64,000 nt of DNA from Pardosa pseudoannulata (taxonomy: Eukaryota; Arthropoda; Arachnida; Araneae; Lycosidae). Each line of letters starts with the position of its first letter. Within the stretch, counting starts at the first letter, position 1. Of the stretch, positions 1 through 11,705 are shown in pieces. Location: contig CM063502.1 in the NCBI GenBank assembly GCA_032207245.1, forward strand, positions 48,388,904 to 48,452,903, given 5' to 3'. The position numbers were made by a program, and so were the translations under genes. Under the pieces are notes generated by a model. That model saw only the letters and a program-made list of their open reading frames with translations. It did not search any database and had not been told where the DNA came from.

Positions 1-669
1 TTTCAACTGATAGAAAAGTCTGAATAAACGTAATCTTTTAAAGGTCTAGAAAATTTCCCTGTTATACAATGACAACAGATTCTCACCTTTTGCATACCAA
101 GACTTTATACACTACAAATAAAAAATATACCATATTGCGATATGTTATTTGGACACGGGACAAAAGACAATTGCAAAAGTTACAATTGTAAGCTTAAATG
201 TAAGAGAGATTCGTAATTTTATTCATTGTATTGTATATTCAAAAACTTATTGTAATTCCACTCCAATTATAAATTTTCTAACTATTTTTCCTTGTTTGGT
301 ATGTTACAATAGCTTAAATAAATAAAAATATTATTAAAAGATGCATTTATTAGTTTATCATAAAATAAAATCTTGAAAAAAAAATGGAAAAATGAAGATA
401 CGCGAAATGAAGTAGCACACAACCATATTATTTCTTTTCAGTAAAATTTGAATTTTATCTTCCTAAATTTTAAAATTGTGTGCCATGGCGGCATTTCACA
501 AAAATTCCTAATTTAAGAAAGAGAACAAATTTTGATACTTTGAAATTATAAAAATCAAAAACTGGATAAAACTTACGGTGTTTAAAGCCTAATTGTATTC
601 AAAATGAAGTGGCATCATTTAATTCATGATGTTTTTTAAATGTTAGTTGCTTGTATTTTTTTAACTTAC
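1..669 (-). other. Intron of the GPR158-like gene (continues off left edge)
   Basis: This AT-rich stretch lies downstream (minus strand) of the donor site GTAAGT at 664-669. No further exon with a good open frame and splice sites was recognised, so the next exon is probably outside the window. Confidence 0.55.
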
Positions 670-1016
670 TTAAATGTAAGCTCGTCGTCTGAGTTCCGAG
701 CGAAGAAGGGAGCACCGTAGGTCACATGCCATATCGTCGTCCAGTTGCAATCTACATACGGTTCAGTCCAATGGCCATGTTCAGAAGAAACAACCAAATC
801 GCTCCCATTTCCAACGTGGGGAAATATATCCGAGTAGTTTCGAGATCTTAACGCCCAAAACCACTCGTTACCGGCCCAGTGTTCGTTCACATTTGTACTT
901 CCACGGCCAAAAAGTACAACAAATGGTGGTTCCGTTGCAAGCACAATGCTGCTACCAGACAAAATACCATCGCTTTCGACGTTGGCTCTTACAAGAGACA
1001 TGAAAAGGGCTTCCAC
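670..1016 (-). CDS. GPR158-like class C GPCR, internal exon (extracellular Cache-like domain)
   Basis: Internal coding exon of 347 bases, about 115 codons. On the minus strand it is preceded by a pyrimidine-rich acceptor ending in ACAG at 1017-1020 and followed by a consensus donor GTAAGT at 664-669. The frame enters in phase 0 with Val-Glu-Ala-Leu and leaves after two bases of a Lys/Asn codon. Visible in the product are an ALF/MSLVRAN helix, FVVLFGRGS, WFWALRSRNYSD, and a C-terminal block WTEPYVDC...IWHVTYGAPFF followed by LTF. The W-x-x-PY-x-[DE]C ... W-x-V-T-[YL] ... PFF pattern is, from memory, that of the extracellular Cache domain of GPR158/GPR179 (metabotropic glycine receptor) and its arthropod homologues. 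These are plasma-membrane class C receptors; vertebrate GPR158 signals through RGS7-Gbeta5. Two NxS/T glycosylation sites (NYS, NGS) and NWT fit an extracellular location. The seven-helix part is not in the window. Another Cache-domain receptor remains possible. Confidence 0.75.
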
Positions 1017-4000
1017 CTGTAAAGAGAAGTTCCTCTCATATACTTAGAGATTCATATTTTTCCCCTTGAACGTCAGTAATGTATTCTTCTGCAAAAGTAA
1101 CATAGGAAGTAGTTATAAAAGAAACAAATACAGAAAGGATAAACCTAATATCTAATTACAAATTATCATAGGATTTTTTAATTTACACACTTTTATTCTA
1201 TCTAAAGTTAACAGCGTAATTTTGGTTTTAAAAGGAGTTGCAACAAGATATTTGTATACATTAACTTTTGGCTAGCATCCCAGTATTTTTATAAGTGCCG
1301 TAGAATGTATATTATCATATTTATATCATCTTCAAAAGAGCAAAATTTTATATATCATAGATGTTATGAAAGAATTTATATATTGATGATGTTAGCAGTA
1401 AATTCTGTCATATTAAGAAAAACCTAAACATCTATATATACGCAGTACAAAATATATTCCTAATGGAAAGTAAAAAAATATCATTAAAAAAAGTCACCAT
1501 AACCGAATACAATTTTTAATATAGCATAAATGACCCTTATAAATCTTATAAAACTGGTATCTAGTATCAAATTCCCAACTATTCCATATATAACATACTG
1601 CTGTAAGGAATGTCACTGCATAATCACTTTTATCAACTTTGCAAAATTTTGGATTACTGATTAGTGTTTAGCAACATGTTTGTCTAACAAACCTAGATGT
1701 TCTTTTTAGAGATCTGGAAGGATGATTACCTTGGATTTCAATATACTTGTGTACAAGGTCTAACTTGTGAGACTCACAAGCTTTCTACCTTCAACATGAT
1801 GTTTAAATCAACGTGAAGGTTATACAAAACATGAGCTTGTAAAGGCCTACTTTCGTAAATATTTGAAATTCCACTCAGGGGTTCATTCGATTTTCATCCA
1901 ATGGGTGCTACAAATTTAAAACAATTCTTAAACAGCGGTCACATTTTATAGTATTTATATGAAGTCATTGGTAGTATTATGTCTGGATAAGCTCATGATA
2001 CACCATCTACCTCACGAATTACAAACGGGATCTTAACACCGCACATGAGTGAATTTCTATACCTTTTTTTCCTAGGAGTTATCTTCCAAACGACTTACTG
2101 GTCTCCAGCAAATTACTTCTGAAATGTGCATGTCAGATGAAATACACCTTACTTAATCATGAGTAGATCATAACATTCCCTAAAAGTGGTTACTTGTGAT
2201 TAATAACAAGCTCTGCTGTCTCTCCAACTAATTAGCATAAATCTCCGCTTCCCCAGACTTAGTTTAATAACTTTTTCAATTTGTGTCTGCCCAAAGTATG
2301 TTCACGAATATTATGTTAACATTTTAGCACTTTATGAAATTAGTGTTTTTTTATTACATTACCATTTTTAAGACTTTAACTGTGTGTAACTGTGCGTGAA
2401 TGAATCAAAATTTGTACGTACTTAACAAAAAATCAAGAGTGAGCTACATGAAATTGTGCCTATGTAATTCATTTAAAATATATATTTTATAGTAATGTAT
2501 ATTTTGAGACATGATTAATATATTTACTCAAAAACGTACCAGGTCTATAATGCCATCTGAAAGTTAAGATTAAAAGAAAACAGGAAAATAAAGCACTAAA
2601 TGAAACAGAAATTAGAGAAATAGGGAATGTACATATTCTCAATTTTTCTGTTTCTTTTGAAACAGTCTATTATTCATATATAAAAAATTTACTTACGCAA
2701 AAGGCATATAAGTAAGTAAATTATAGGAATAAATTATTTCTGTCTTTTATTTGTTCTCTTTGTGTGTAATATATTACCAATTGATAATCTCATATTTCGA
2801 TTGTTCAACCTTTAATTTTTTGCTATATTTAATTTTTTGCTATACAAAAATAGCAACCGTTGGTTACCAGGATATTACATTCTTAAAAACAACACAAAAG
2901 TGAAATCCTACTTTCACTCGTATAGGTTTAAAAAATATTTTTATGCCCAACATGAAACTGCTATTAACTTAAAAACATAAAGCGATTGTGGAAAATGAAG
3001 ATAATTGTTCCTTCAGAACAGATCACAAACAAATAAAAAATGTTTTTTAAATATTTTGTTGCAATTAAACAAAATATTAACAATTATGTAAACTGTGGAT
3101 CTGTGGAAGAAGAAATAAACTTAAAATTTTAGTATAAAACACAAGACACTTACACAGCAAAAAACTTCTTCCTCGAAAAATGACTAGAACATTTATTCTC
3201 AAAAAGGTAAGGAAATTAAAAGGTTTAAAAAAAATAAATAAAATAATCCCCATTTGCTGACTTTGCTACTCACCATATCTTAATTTATCCGAAAAGTAAA
3301 AAATAAAAAAAAAGTTTTTTTCTCAGAAATTACGTGAACCATCAATTTTGTTTCATCAGGAATAAAATTTTAGTTAACTCCTAGTATACTTACTATAGAT
3401 TTACCACTTTTTTCCCTGCAGCTTAATCTCGTCAAATGAGAAGGAAAAATATTGTAATTTATAGCCTGTGAGATATGATTACAAAACAATATTTGAAGTA
3501 ATCTATAGATATTTGCTGCAGAGAACAACTAATCTTAATAAATCTTTATTACAAGCTCATAATTAAATAAAAACTATATAAACAAAATGTAATAAAAATA
3601 TTTTAATGTGTTTAAAAATAAGCAGAAAACTAAAAATGAAATTTAACAGCTTAAATATAGAGATATATTAAAAAATCAATTGAAATATGGCACTTGTGAA
3701 AATTAAAATTCATTCTCATATCTATTTTAATTGAGATTTGCAAATAACAGCTATTGAAAACGAAGAAAATTGTTGATAATTAGGGAGAAATAATTTCATT
3801 TGGTCAGGGAGAAATAATTTCAACATCGATTGCTTGGTAATATTTAACCCCTTTACTCTCTACACAATTTTGACCAAATTTGTTAAAAAATATTAAATGT
3901 GTTGTGAAGTTTTATAATACTGATAAAATTTTAATTAAACAATGTTTTCTTTAAATTTTACGGTAGAAATTTTCCTTATTTTACTTTATATTTGGCTACC

Positions 4001-5290
4001 CTTGCTCATCGAAGCTAGGAATTAAAGTTTCAATGCTGATATTTAAGAAATAAATAATTTTTATTTTTAGCTAGAGAAAAATTATGTAAGCTTTAAATTA
4101 TATGCACTATTATCTGCAAATGATAATGTTGTTTTCCGTCATTAATAACAGCTATAATATTTTTTCACCAACTTCATAACTTTTTGCTCATGTTAAAGCT
4201 TAAAACATGGTATGCATAGTCCTATACTGCAATCTCTACAATCTTTTACGGAAGCAATAAAATTTTAGAACTACCATGGCTTTTTATCGCAAAAGCATTG
4301 CAAGTGGGAAATACAAGGATGACAGAATTCTTTCGAACCGGCTACCTTTATGAGATACGAAGACTAAACAGATAATTAAAGGTTTAAAAAATTCGCTAAT
4401 AAATGCAGATTCAAAACAGGGAAGATAAACTTCAACAAGTGATAGTTCACACTGATATAAACAATTTTTATTAAAGAAAGATGTGCATCAAAGATGAAGT
4501 TCAAACGTGTTAGCGCAATTCGAAATTTTCAAATTTTTTCAAAAAAATCTTTTTTAATTGAGGGATAAGGGCTTTTTTCAGTGATAAGGAGCACCATGCA
4601 TGCAAATGAAATACGATGAATGAAGAAGCGTTAAAGAAATATGTTAAAGGAGCAGAAGAAATGATAATGAAGTCTGAGTCAGAGTGGTCAGAGTGTATAA
4701 AACAGGTAGGGCTCTATCATCTGGAGGTCTCTTTTCTAGAATGTAGGATCAGTTGAAGTGATTCTGTAGATTTGTTGCTACGATCGCCTGATCTGTCACG
4801 TCTTGATTTTTTTAGGGGATAACAAAGAGTCTGATTTACGAGACTCCCATTGAGTCTGCAGAAGAAATAATCATCAGATCCTTCGGCTACTGCTGGGGAG
4901 ATTCGCGGTATACCTGAAGCGTTCGCCAGAACTTACTTCGCCGTTGTTCTTGCTTCACCGTTAGTGGTTGTTCTTTTGAGCAGCTGTTTTCAATTATGCA
5001 TTAACATTTTTTTCTAAAGCATGCATTATTCTTTTGTTTTATTATATCACACCTTGAAATGTGTTTAAGTTACATTTAGACCATGTAATCCAGGAAGAAA
5101 ATTGTTTGTACTGTGAACAATCACTTAATTAATCAACAATTAATTGATTGTTCTGTGAACAATCACCTAATAAAGTATTTCTTATTTTATTCCAATCATT
5201 TTGAATAATGTAAGGCATATTCTGTGATAGATACAAACAGTTATGATCTGAGGACAATCGTATTTATAGGGTTTGTTAGGGTAGGCGTAC
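1017..5290 (-). other. Large intron between two GPR158-like exons
   Basis: This 4.27 kb AT-rich stretch is bounded on the minus strand by donor GTACGC (5285-5290) and acceptor ACAG (1017-1020). No exon, RNA gene or intact transposon is recognised inside. The part from 4650 to 4980 is less AT-rich but has no long frame. A small direct repeat (CTGTGAACAATCAC) sits around 5110-5170. A near-duplicate 'gggagaaataatttca' occurs twice at 3780-3825. Confidence 0.6.
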
Positions 5291-5671
5291 CTCTGTATCG
5301 TTTGGAGCTGTGAGGAAATAGTGATTCAGAATATTGGCAGTCTTGAGAGCAGCTCGCACTTGCGCTTCGAAAGTGATCTGAGGTGTGGACCAATCCAGGT
5401 GGCCGATGACGTCCTGCAGTGAGGTTCGAATACAGGAGGAATTGCCCGCAGACGCTGCTGCTAAATCTTCAATGAGCTGAAGGGCAGCTGCCAAAGGATG
5501 GCCACGTTCCGACAGCAGGCGAGCCCGCTGACCAGGAGGTGGAAGGGCCTCGGGGGTGTAAGGTCTTGGCACAACTGCAGGTGGTGGTGAGGCAGGCGGC
5601 AGCCCCGCACCAGCAGCCCCCAAGAGGCCAAACAGAAGAAGTGGACCCATAACATTAGAGACTCCAGTCTC
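5291..5671 (-). CDS. GPR158-like receptor, first coding exon with signal peptide
   Basis: I place translation at the ATG at 5648-5650, giving 120 codons to the donor at 5290 (exon ...ACAGAG, then GTACGC). Bases 5651-5671 would be 5' untranslated, because a good acceptor (pyrimidine-rich, ending CCGCAG) lies just upstream at 5672-5677. A noncoding first exon should therefore exist further right. The product opens with a classic signal peptide, MGPLLLFGLLGAAGAG, then a Pro-rich stretch, then a helical region ending FEAQVRAALKTANILN. The TAN-x-LN motif resembles the region before the Cache domain in GPR158. NSS and NDT are glycosylation sites. The exon ends in phase 0, matching the 670-1016 exon, so the join reads ...NDTE|VEAL. 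The GC-rich, alanine/proline-rich coding base use is unlike the AT-rich surroundings, as expected for a real exon. The family call rests mainly on the second exon. Confidence 0.7.
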
Positions 5672-6014
5672 CTGCGGACACAATAGAAATATGTTAGACA
5701 GAAGACGATGCTAAACAAATAACATTAAAAAATAAACTATGGGATATACAGGTGAATTCAGGAATTTTTATTGGCCTATATTTCTTTCCGGTTAAGACCG
5801 AACATTCGTTAAAGCAGGCATGCAAACGTATAAGACCGTTACCGACAATGTTAGTTTAAGTTTTTCAGGAAAGCACGAGACTGTAAATACTTGCCACTTC
5901 GCAACTTCCGTTCTTAAAGTGTAATCATTTGTGCGCACCTTTAATGCCGTTTTGTTAAAGTGTGCTTCCTCACTCAATAAGTTTTTTTAACGCCATGGAT
6001 CTTCCTGTTTTATC
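5672..6014. other. Probable 5' intron or upstream flank of the GPR158-like gene
   Basis: No feature is recognised beyond the polypyrimidine tract and acceptor at its left end. No promoter motif can be supported. Confidence 0.4.
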
Positions 6015-6180
6015 CATGGTAGATTTGGTTGGGTTTGGAGTACCAAGGTTCATTTTTTTGCAACACCAAGGCTAACTAGACAGATACCTACTTCTTAAAG
6101 TCGATTCTGAATATCCATGCCAGACGTGAAATTCGAATCAACGAACTCTGATACCGTAAGGCATCGCTCATCTGAGGTTG
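6015..6180 (-). mobile_element. tRNA-Arg-derived SINE, diverged copy
   Basis: The plus strand shows, in order, the family blocks 'tttggagtaccaaggttc', 'tttttgcaacaccaagg', 'aaagtcgattctgaat', 'atccatgcca' and 'attcgaatcaacgaactctg'. This is the same order as the cleaner copies at 36000 and 54880. Read on the minus strand, the tRNA-like head comes first and the unrelated body second. The copy is old and diverged. Confidence 0.7.
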
Positions 6181-6307
6181 GTAGAAATATGTGAAGTTCA
6201 TGAGCATTTTTGTAGTATCTGGAAGCCGTTTTTGATCTCTGCTTCTCATCTAAGAGAATACCGAGTCTACATACATCCATTTAACTGGACACTATACTAA
6301 ATTTCTC

Positions 6308-6445
6308 TAACGATGGTTGAATAGGTAGGATGCTGCTCTTCAGTACAGGATTTCGTAAGTTCTAACTCCACTGTTGGCAAGGATGTTTACAGTCGTTCAG
6401 AATAGGCCTTAGGTACTAGGTTCCAGTCTAGTTGGTTATCATGTA
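6308..6445 (+). mobile_element. tRNA-Arg-derived SINE, old plus-strand copy
   Basis: The plus strand carries 'gatggttgaataggtaggat', then a decayed B-box region, then 'ggcaaggatgtttacagtcg', 'ttcagaataggccttaggta' and 'aggttccagtctagttgg'. These align block by block with the consensus of the other copies. It lies in inverted orientation 130 bases from the 6015-6180 copy. Confidence 0.65.
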
Positions 6446-7225
6446 GCAAAAATATACCGTAACACTCCAAAGCAAACCTAAACTGAATTAATGTGCATTA
6501 ACTTCCATTAAGAAATGTTCTTACTTTGATATTGAGTTTCATTTACCTACAAATAACATTCCTATAGCTTCATTTCATAAAATCAGTTTTTTTTTCTTAA
6601 ATTACTGAAAGTCACAAGACCTTTCCGTTAAGTCATGCTCTTTGGGGAACAATTGAACTGCTAAAAACGCTCTATCGTTGCCTCGATAATAAAGCTTTAC
6701 TTACTAACCATAATCACGTAAACAGAGCACGACGTTAATTAGTAATCATCACGTACATAAAGCAGTTTGCGTCAGGTCAGCGTCATTATTGAGCAGAACT
6801 ACATTGTTGAATTTTATGTTGTCGGTTAACTCCAATTTGAATAAATTATCGTTTTTCACAGCGAATATTCACATATTTCTACTCGCCGACTATATTAACT
6901 TTCTGGTGGTGAATTTCGGAAATTATACACACCCATCCATTTGCACATTTTTAAAATTTAGATTTCAAAACCCTACTCTTTTAAGTTTAACCCTTTATAG
7001 AATAAAACCACTGTTACATAAGCTGTTATATAATATACCAGTGCATTAAGCACTTTGTCCTCGAAAAACAGTATCACCCAGTAAGCTTTAATTTTTATTT
7101 TAAATTTCGTTCCCAAAAGCAATAATTTTTCTATTGTATTTTCAAAGATCCGGAAATTCTCAAAATAATTTTACACTGTGTTACTTAATTTACATCCTGA
7201 TCATACTTTTGAAAATCTTAAAGTA
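6446..7225. other. No recognised feature
   Basis: AT-rich sequence. The open frame at 6789-7049 (+) has no recognisable domain and a composition typical of noncoding AT-rich DNA. Confidence 0.5.
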
Positions 7226-7540
7226 CTCATTATCTTACGCTGGCAGTCAAAAACAGTAAGTCACTTCTTACGCTGACCCCTCCGAAGACATACACCAGCA
7301 TTCAAACGGACTACCAGTAAAGCCATGACAGCATCCACAACAGCTATAAAGCTGCTGCTGACCTACGAGACGCTCGTCATGGTTCGGAGATTAATGTGGT
7401 CCAACCCAGTAAGTAGCAAACTCTACAGAGGTAAGCTCAAGCCTACCAGGAAGAATGCTAGAGGAAGATCACTCAGGTACCCCGGGTGCGTGAAACCCGT
7501 ACACACCTAAAGAAGGTGCGCCCTTGGGGAGAGTTAAAAA
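7226..7540 (+). repeat. Unclassified interspersed repeat, copy A
   Basis: About 300 bases shared with 20870-21215 (+) and 30690-31000 (-). Shared blocks include 'ttacgctgacccctccgaag', 'acaacagctataaagctgct', 'atgtggtccaacccagtaag', 'agatcactcaggtacccc' and 'gggtgcgtgaaacccgta'. It is much richer in GC than its flanks. No intact protein or clear Pol III promoter is seen, though 'ggttcg' in the middle is B-box-like. Confidence 0.65.
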
Positions 7541-7574
7541 TAGCAAAAACAGTCATCTCATTTGAATAAATAGA

Positions 7575-7615
7575 TTGTAGGTCCCAGTCTAATTAGTCCT
7601 TATGTTACAAAAAAA
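7575..7615 (+). mobile_element. tRNA-Arg SINE, tail fragment
   Basis: The block 'tgtaggtcccagtctaatta' followed by 'gtccttatgtta' matches the body of the SINE consensus in plus orientation. Only about 40 bases are recognisable. Confidence 0.5.
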
Positions 7616-7784
7616 TTAACAGGTGGGGTAATAAAAAATCTGCTATAAAAAGGCATTAAAAGAAATAACACTAAAGCTTTATGATTAGCAGTTTTGATAA
7701 TTCTTAAAACAATATCAGCAAAATAAGTGTTAATTTTTTTATAATCTATCTCCGTACATAACTTTTCCAATTATATATTACTAG

Positions 7785-8250
7785 ATATAGTAGCATCCAG
7801 CGTTGCCCGGGTTTTTAAATTTTTTCCAGTATTCATATTTTTCAGTATTTTCATTAGCAATTTCCAGTATTTTTATTAGCAATCGTAATATAAACAAAAA
7901 ACTGTAACTACAATGAATCCAGGATATAAGTAGAGTTTGGAGTCCTTGGAGCTATCTATTATTTTGTTACGCGAGTGCTAATGAAACCAGAACCTACAGC
8001 CGATTTTGAGTGGCTACCAATATTCATGTCATTTTCAGTTCTTTGGCATCCTTTGAAAAAGGTTTCGATGTCTTTTGAAAGGTTTAAAAAGAGGTGAAGT
8101 AGTGTTTCCTGAAATTTTTAATGTGAACATGCTAATTTACACCTCTTAAAACACAAATATACTAAATTTCGTCCAAATCCGTCAAAAATTGGGGATGTGT
8201 ATAAAGAGCAAAAGTTTTTTTTTAATTTTATAGTTATATAGATTAAGACT
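7785..8250 (+). repeat. Dispersed repeat with 'cagcgttgcccggg' head
   Basis: It begins 'tagtagcatccagcgttgcc' and ends near 'atttcgtccaaatccgtc' ... 'atagttatatagatt'. This head/tail pairing is a form I recall from many arthropod genomes as a short interspersed repeat. The class (Helitron-like or LINE end) is not decided here. Confidence 0.5.
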
Positions 8251-8885
8251 GCAATAAGAAGAAGAACTGTTATACAGTGGGTCCGAAAATCCTTTACCTC
8301 TCCCCGCTTTCTTTTTTCTTAGGCACCTAATGTGTGGTGGGCGATGTAAGTTGCACTGATTGCCATTAGAAACTCGAGATTGGGTTTTATTTTATGAAAG
8401 AAAGAATTATATCACATAAAGGAGTCCAAGAATTTTATTTCATATTTTATTTCCGAAAAGGGTACACAACCTTTTTTGAATGCACTATATGATAAATAGT
8501 CAAGCTAAAATGAGTGAAAATAAATACAGTTTGAAAATGAATGTAAAAAACAACAGAAAATATCTATAATATTCAATTTATTTCAACTATTGATCCTGCT
8601 ATAAGGGCTTCTATCTTGTCAAATCGTTGCTTTAATTGGCTAACTGGTTAAGAGATAAGATAGAATGGAATAAAGTCTACAATATGCGATTTTTTTAAAC
8701 TAGCAACTTGAGAATTTGCTTGCGTTTTTAAGTTAAGAGTGGATAGAGAGATATTACTTACCATAGTGATTCGAGGCTGCACTACGTACGTTTTTTAACT
8801 TTAAAATACTTTTGACCTTGCAAATACTTCTTAATTTATATTTTTATTTACTTATCTGCTTTTAACAGCTTAAGAAGAACTCTTA
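8251..8885. other. No recognised feature
   Basis: AT-rich spacer between two repeats. It has no long frame and no structured RNA that I can support. Confidence 0.45.
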
Positions 8886-8889
8886 TCCA

Positions 8890-10085
8890 CTTTCAATTTG
8901 CAGCGTCAGCTGGGTCATAATCGAAAAATTCCCACAGCATATTAATGCTATTAATAGGAAGCTTACCGAGGATTGCTTGTAATAATTTAAGTAATAACAA
9001 GTATAATTTTTTATAACAAAGTTGGTTAAATTTAATTCGTTTTGTAAGCCAATTACCCCAACGTGCCAGGCTGCGTTTGCAGTCTGTTTGATAGACGTAG
9101 AGCATTTAAACGGAATAATAGTATTTGAGCCGCTCGAAACTTATGCCGAATAATAATAAGTTGTTTCGATGGTATATTTTTATCTAGTGTGATACCATGG
9201 TATTTTACATTGCTTGACTAGGGGATGTTAGTATTTTCAGTTTCTATATTATAATTATTAAAGGTAGAGTTTCGTTAGAAGGTAAACATGACAGTGATGC
9301 ACTTATCGGTGTTTAAAGCTATTTTCCATTCAGAAAGCCACAGAATCATTAGAGTGACATGCTTATCTAATGCAGTGATAGCGCACTTAAAATAATTATG
9401 TGTTGAGTAAATGACTGTGTCATCGACGAAGATGGTTATATGGGATGTAGAGTACTGTGGTATATCGTTAATATAAATGTTAAGTAGTGTTGAACGGGTA
9501 ATCGATCCTAATGGAATACCGCTGTTAATATTATGTTTGGTGGAGAATACATTATTAACTTTAACTTGAAAGGCGCTATTTGATAAATGAGATATTAAAA
9601 GGTGTAATAGGTATGGTGGAAAGTTGTAGTTTATGTGTTGTTTAGTAGTTTGGGTGTATGTTAGAAGTCCCTATTTTACGTAGTTGAAATGCATGTCTGA
9701 GGTTTCTAGATTATGTAGTTTGAGATCATATATGAGACCTGAGATCTAAGTTTTATTAAAAGCACATTATTGCCTAAAAATGGTACAGTGGTTAAGTTTT
9801 TATGAATCTTGGGTTAAGTTAAATATAATTTTGGTGTGGTGCTGATAGGAATATTAAAAATCTGTTTTGGTACGGAAAGGAGATTTTGTTTTTCTGTAGG
9901 TGTGAGTGAAGGATTTTAGACATAAGTGTTTCTGTCAATTTACTTAGAGTGTATAAAAGGCTTGTGATCGAAAGAAGTCCGGAATGACTTAGTTTTATTT
10001 AGTTTATGTATCAGTAAGATAATGGAGTTTTTTAAATGAATAGGAAAGGGGTTTAAAGTAAAAATGTAATTATAAAGTTGAGTGA
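8890..10085 (-). mobile_element. Jockey-type non-LTR retrotransposon fossil (RT domain)
   Basis: Read on the minus strand with stops and frameshifts, the conceptual product runs through recognisable reverse transcriptase blocks: LSNSAFQVKVNNVFS, then SGIPLGS, then LLNIYINDIPQ, then the catalytic core IFVDDTVIYST near 9410-9450. After that come LWLSEWKIALNTDKC and, near 8890-9105, the stretch YVYQTDCKRSLARWGNWL. F/YVDD carries the metal-binding aspartates. The element is dead: many in-frame stops, no intact ORF, no ORF1 seen. It belongs to a different insertion from the 60 kb and 62-64 kb copies. Confidence 0.8.
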
Positions 10086-10117
10086 TTTAAAAAATGTAGT
10101 TAGTAGGAAGATATTTT

Positions 10118-10170
10118 GGTTTGGTTTGGAGAGCCACGGTCTACTGTTTCACACGCGAGAGCTAAAGTGA
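10118..10170 (-). mobile_element. tRNA-Arg SINE, end fragment
   Basis: The plus strand has 'ttggtttggagagccacggt' then 'ctactgtttcacacg', matching the 3' end of the SINE on the minus strand. It sits directly beside a longer copy at 10281. Confidence 0.55.
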
Positions 10171-10280
10171 TTTTATTTTATCACGTGCTAGTTAAATTTT
10201 AGAATAATTGCACACTTGAAATGATTCTCTGCATAACTTACTTGGTGGCTGTACAATGTTGAACAATTTATATTAAAAGT

Positions 10281-10470
10281 ATGTTTATGGATTGGTTTGG
10301 AGCACTTCAGTCTACTTTTTGCCACAAGGGGGTTAATGAGACCGGGAACTATTGCTTAAAGCCAATTCCGAACAGCTACGAAAATCCATGCCCACATCGG
10401 GATTCGATTCCTCAAACTGATTCTAACAACGCCCTAACATTCGGTCACCGTTCGGCCCGAAGGTGTTTTA
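10281..10470 (-). mobile_element. tRNA-Arg-derived SINE
   Basis: The plus strand carries 'ttggtttggagcacttcagt', 'gttaatgagaccgggaacta', 'cttaaagccaattccgaaca' and 'ggtcaccgttcggcccg'. The last part of the tRNA-like head is rearranged (the anticodon-arm block is missing). The overlapping 79-codon open frame is a by-product of the repeat. Confidence 0.75.
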
Positions 10471-11673
10471 ACGTTGTATTGGCAGTACCCTCTTCGCTGA
10501 ATAATTTAACGTTTGAATAATTTTTTAATAATGTCATTTGCGCCAAATAAGATAGAATGTTTCAGTGAAACGAAGTTTTAGGAGTATTTTAGTATTCGGT
10601 GAACAAACTTTAAGAAAAAAGGTAAACCCACAAACTGGTTGTAATTCGAAATTATTTCCTTGATATCAGGATTAGAAATTTCCTGAAAATAGAATTTATT
10701 AACTTAGAAAAGATACCACGATGCAAATTCACAGCTGTTTGTGGCCAGAGCTAAGTTAATCAGGGTGAGACCAAATAGCCTGTATCCGAATGTCAAAAGT
10801 ATTAAAAACAGCAAATTTTTTATTACGAGAATAAAACAAAAATATATAATGAGAGAAATGCAGAAAAGGTATCGTAAAATATAGTAGCCTGATAAATCCA
10901 TGGTATTATGGGTGATAAGACCATCCAAAAGAACAAGATGATAATTGTAAATAATATCCTAAAAACGATGGAATTTATAATAGAAAGGAGATAATACATT
11001 CAAAATATTGTTAGTAAACAAGGCAAAACAATCATCAACATAACAAATATAAATAAGAAATTATGATTTCAAATATGTTAGCTTCAAAATAATATATGCA
11101 TGTATATATTTAAACACACACATAAGTATGTATGTACATTATGCATATGTGTGTGTGTGTGTAAACCAGCTCAATTTAATCCATCGGTCACATAATCGCT
11201 ATTGTTTTTACTTGCCTGGACTACAGAGCAAGGAGAAGCGCAAGCAATTAGACTATTGAAGTAAACAGTCATGGCACATTGAAGAAAACGACGAGTCCGT
11301 AAAAGAACTTTATTTTAGAGCTATGAAAAATACATGTTACTCAACCAAAGGCAGAGAACGGAATGATCAAAAAAACACTTTTACAGAATTTGGCTCCACA
11401 ACGAGACGCCGAGAAGAATTCCTTTCCAGTGAAAGTATCTTAGTCAGAGCTCTCATCAGTAAAAAAGAGCTTAGATTATTGAAAAGTGAACTGGGGACAG
11501 CTGGAAAAGGGGGCAAGCGGACAATAAATTTGTATTAAATTTCAGAGTTAGCTTTGAGAGACTGCTAAAAAAATTTTTAATTCTTGAACACTCCTTTTGG
11601 TAAGATATTTTGTGGCTAGGAAAATAGATTAAAATTAATAAAAATAGGAAAGAGGAGAGTATAATAATTTTGA

Positions 11674-11705
<32 letters not shown>

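Noticed and set aside
5461..5718. 85-codon minus frame overlapping the GPR158-like first exon
   Set aside because: Out-of-frame shadow of the signal-peptide exon and upstream intron.
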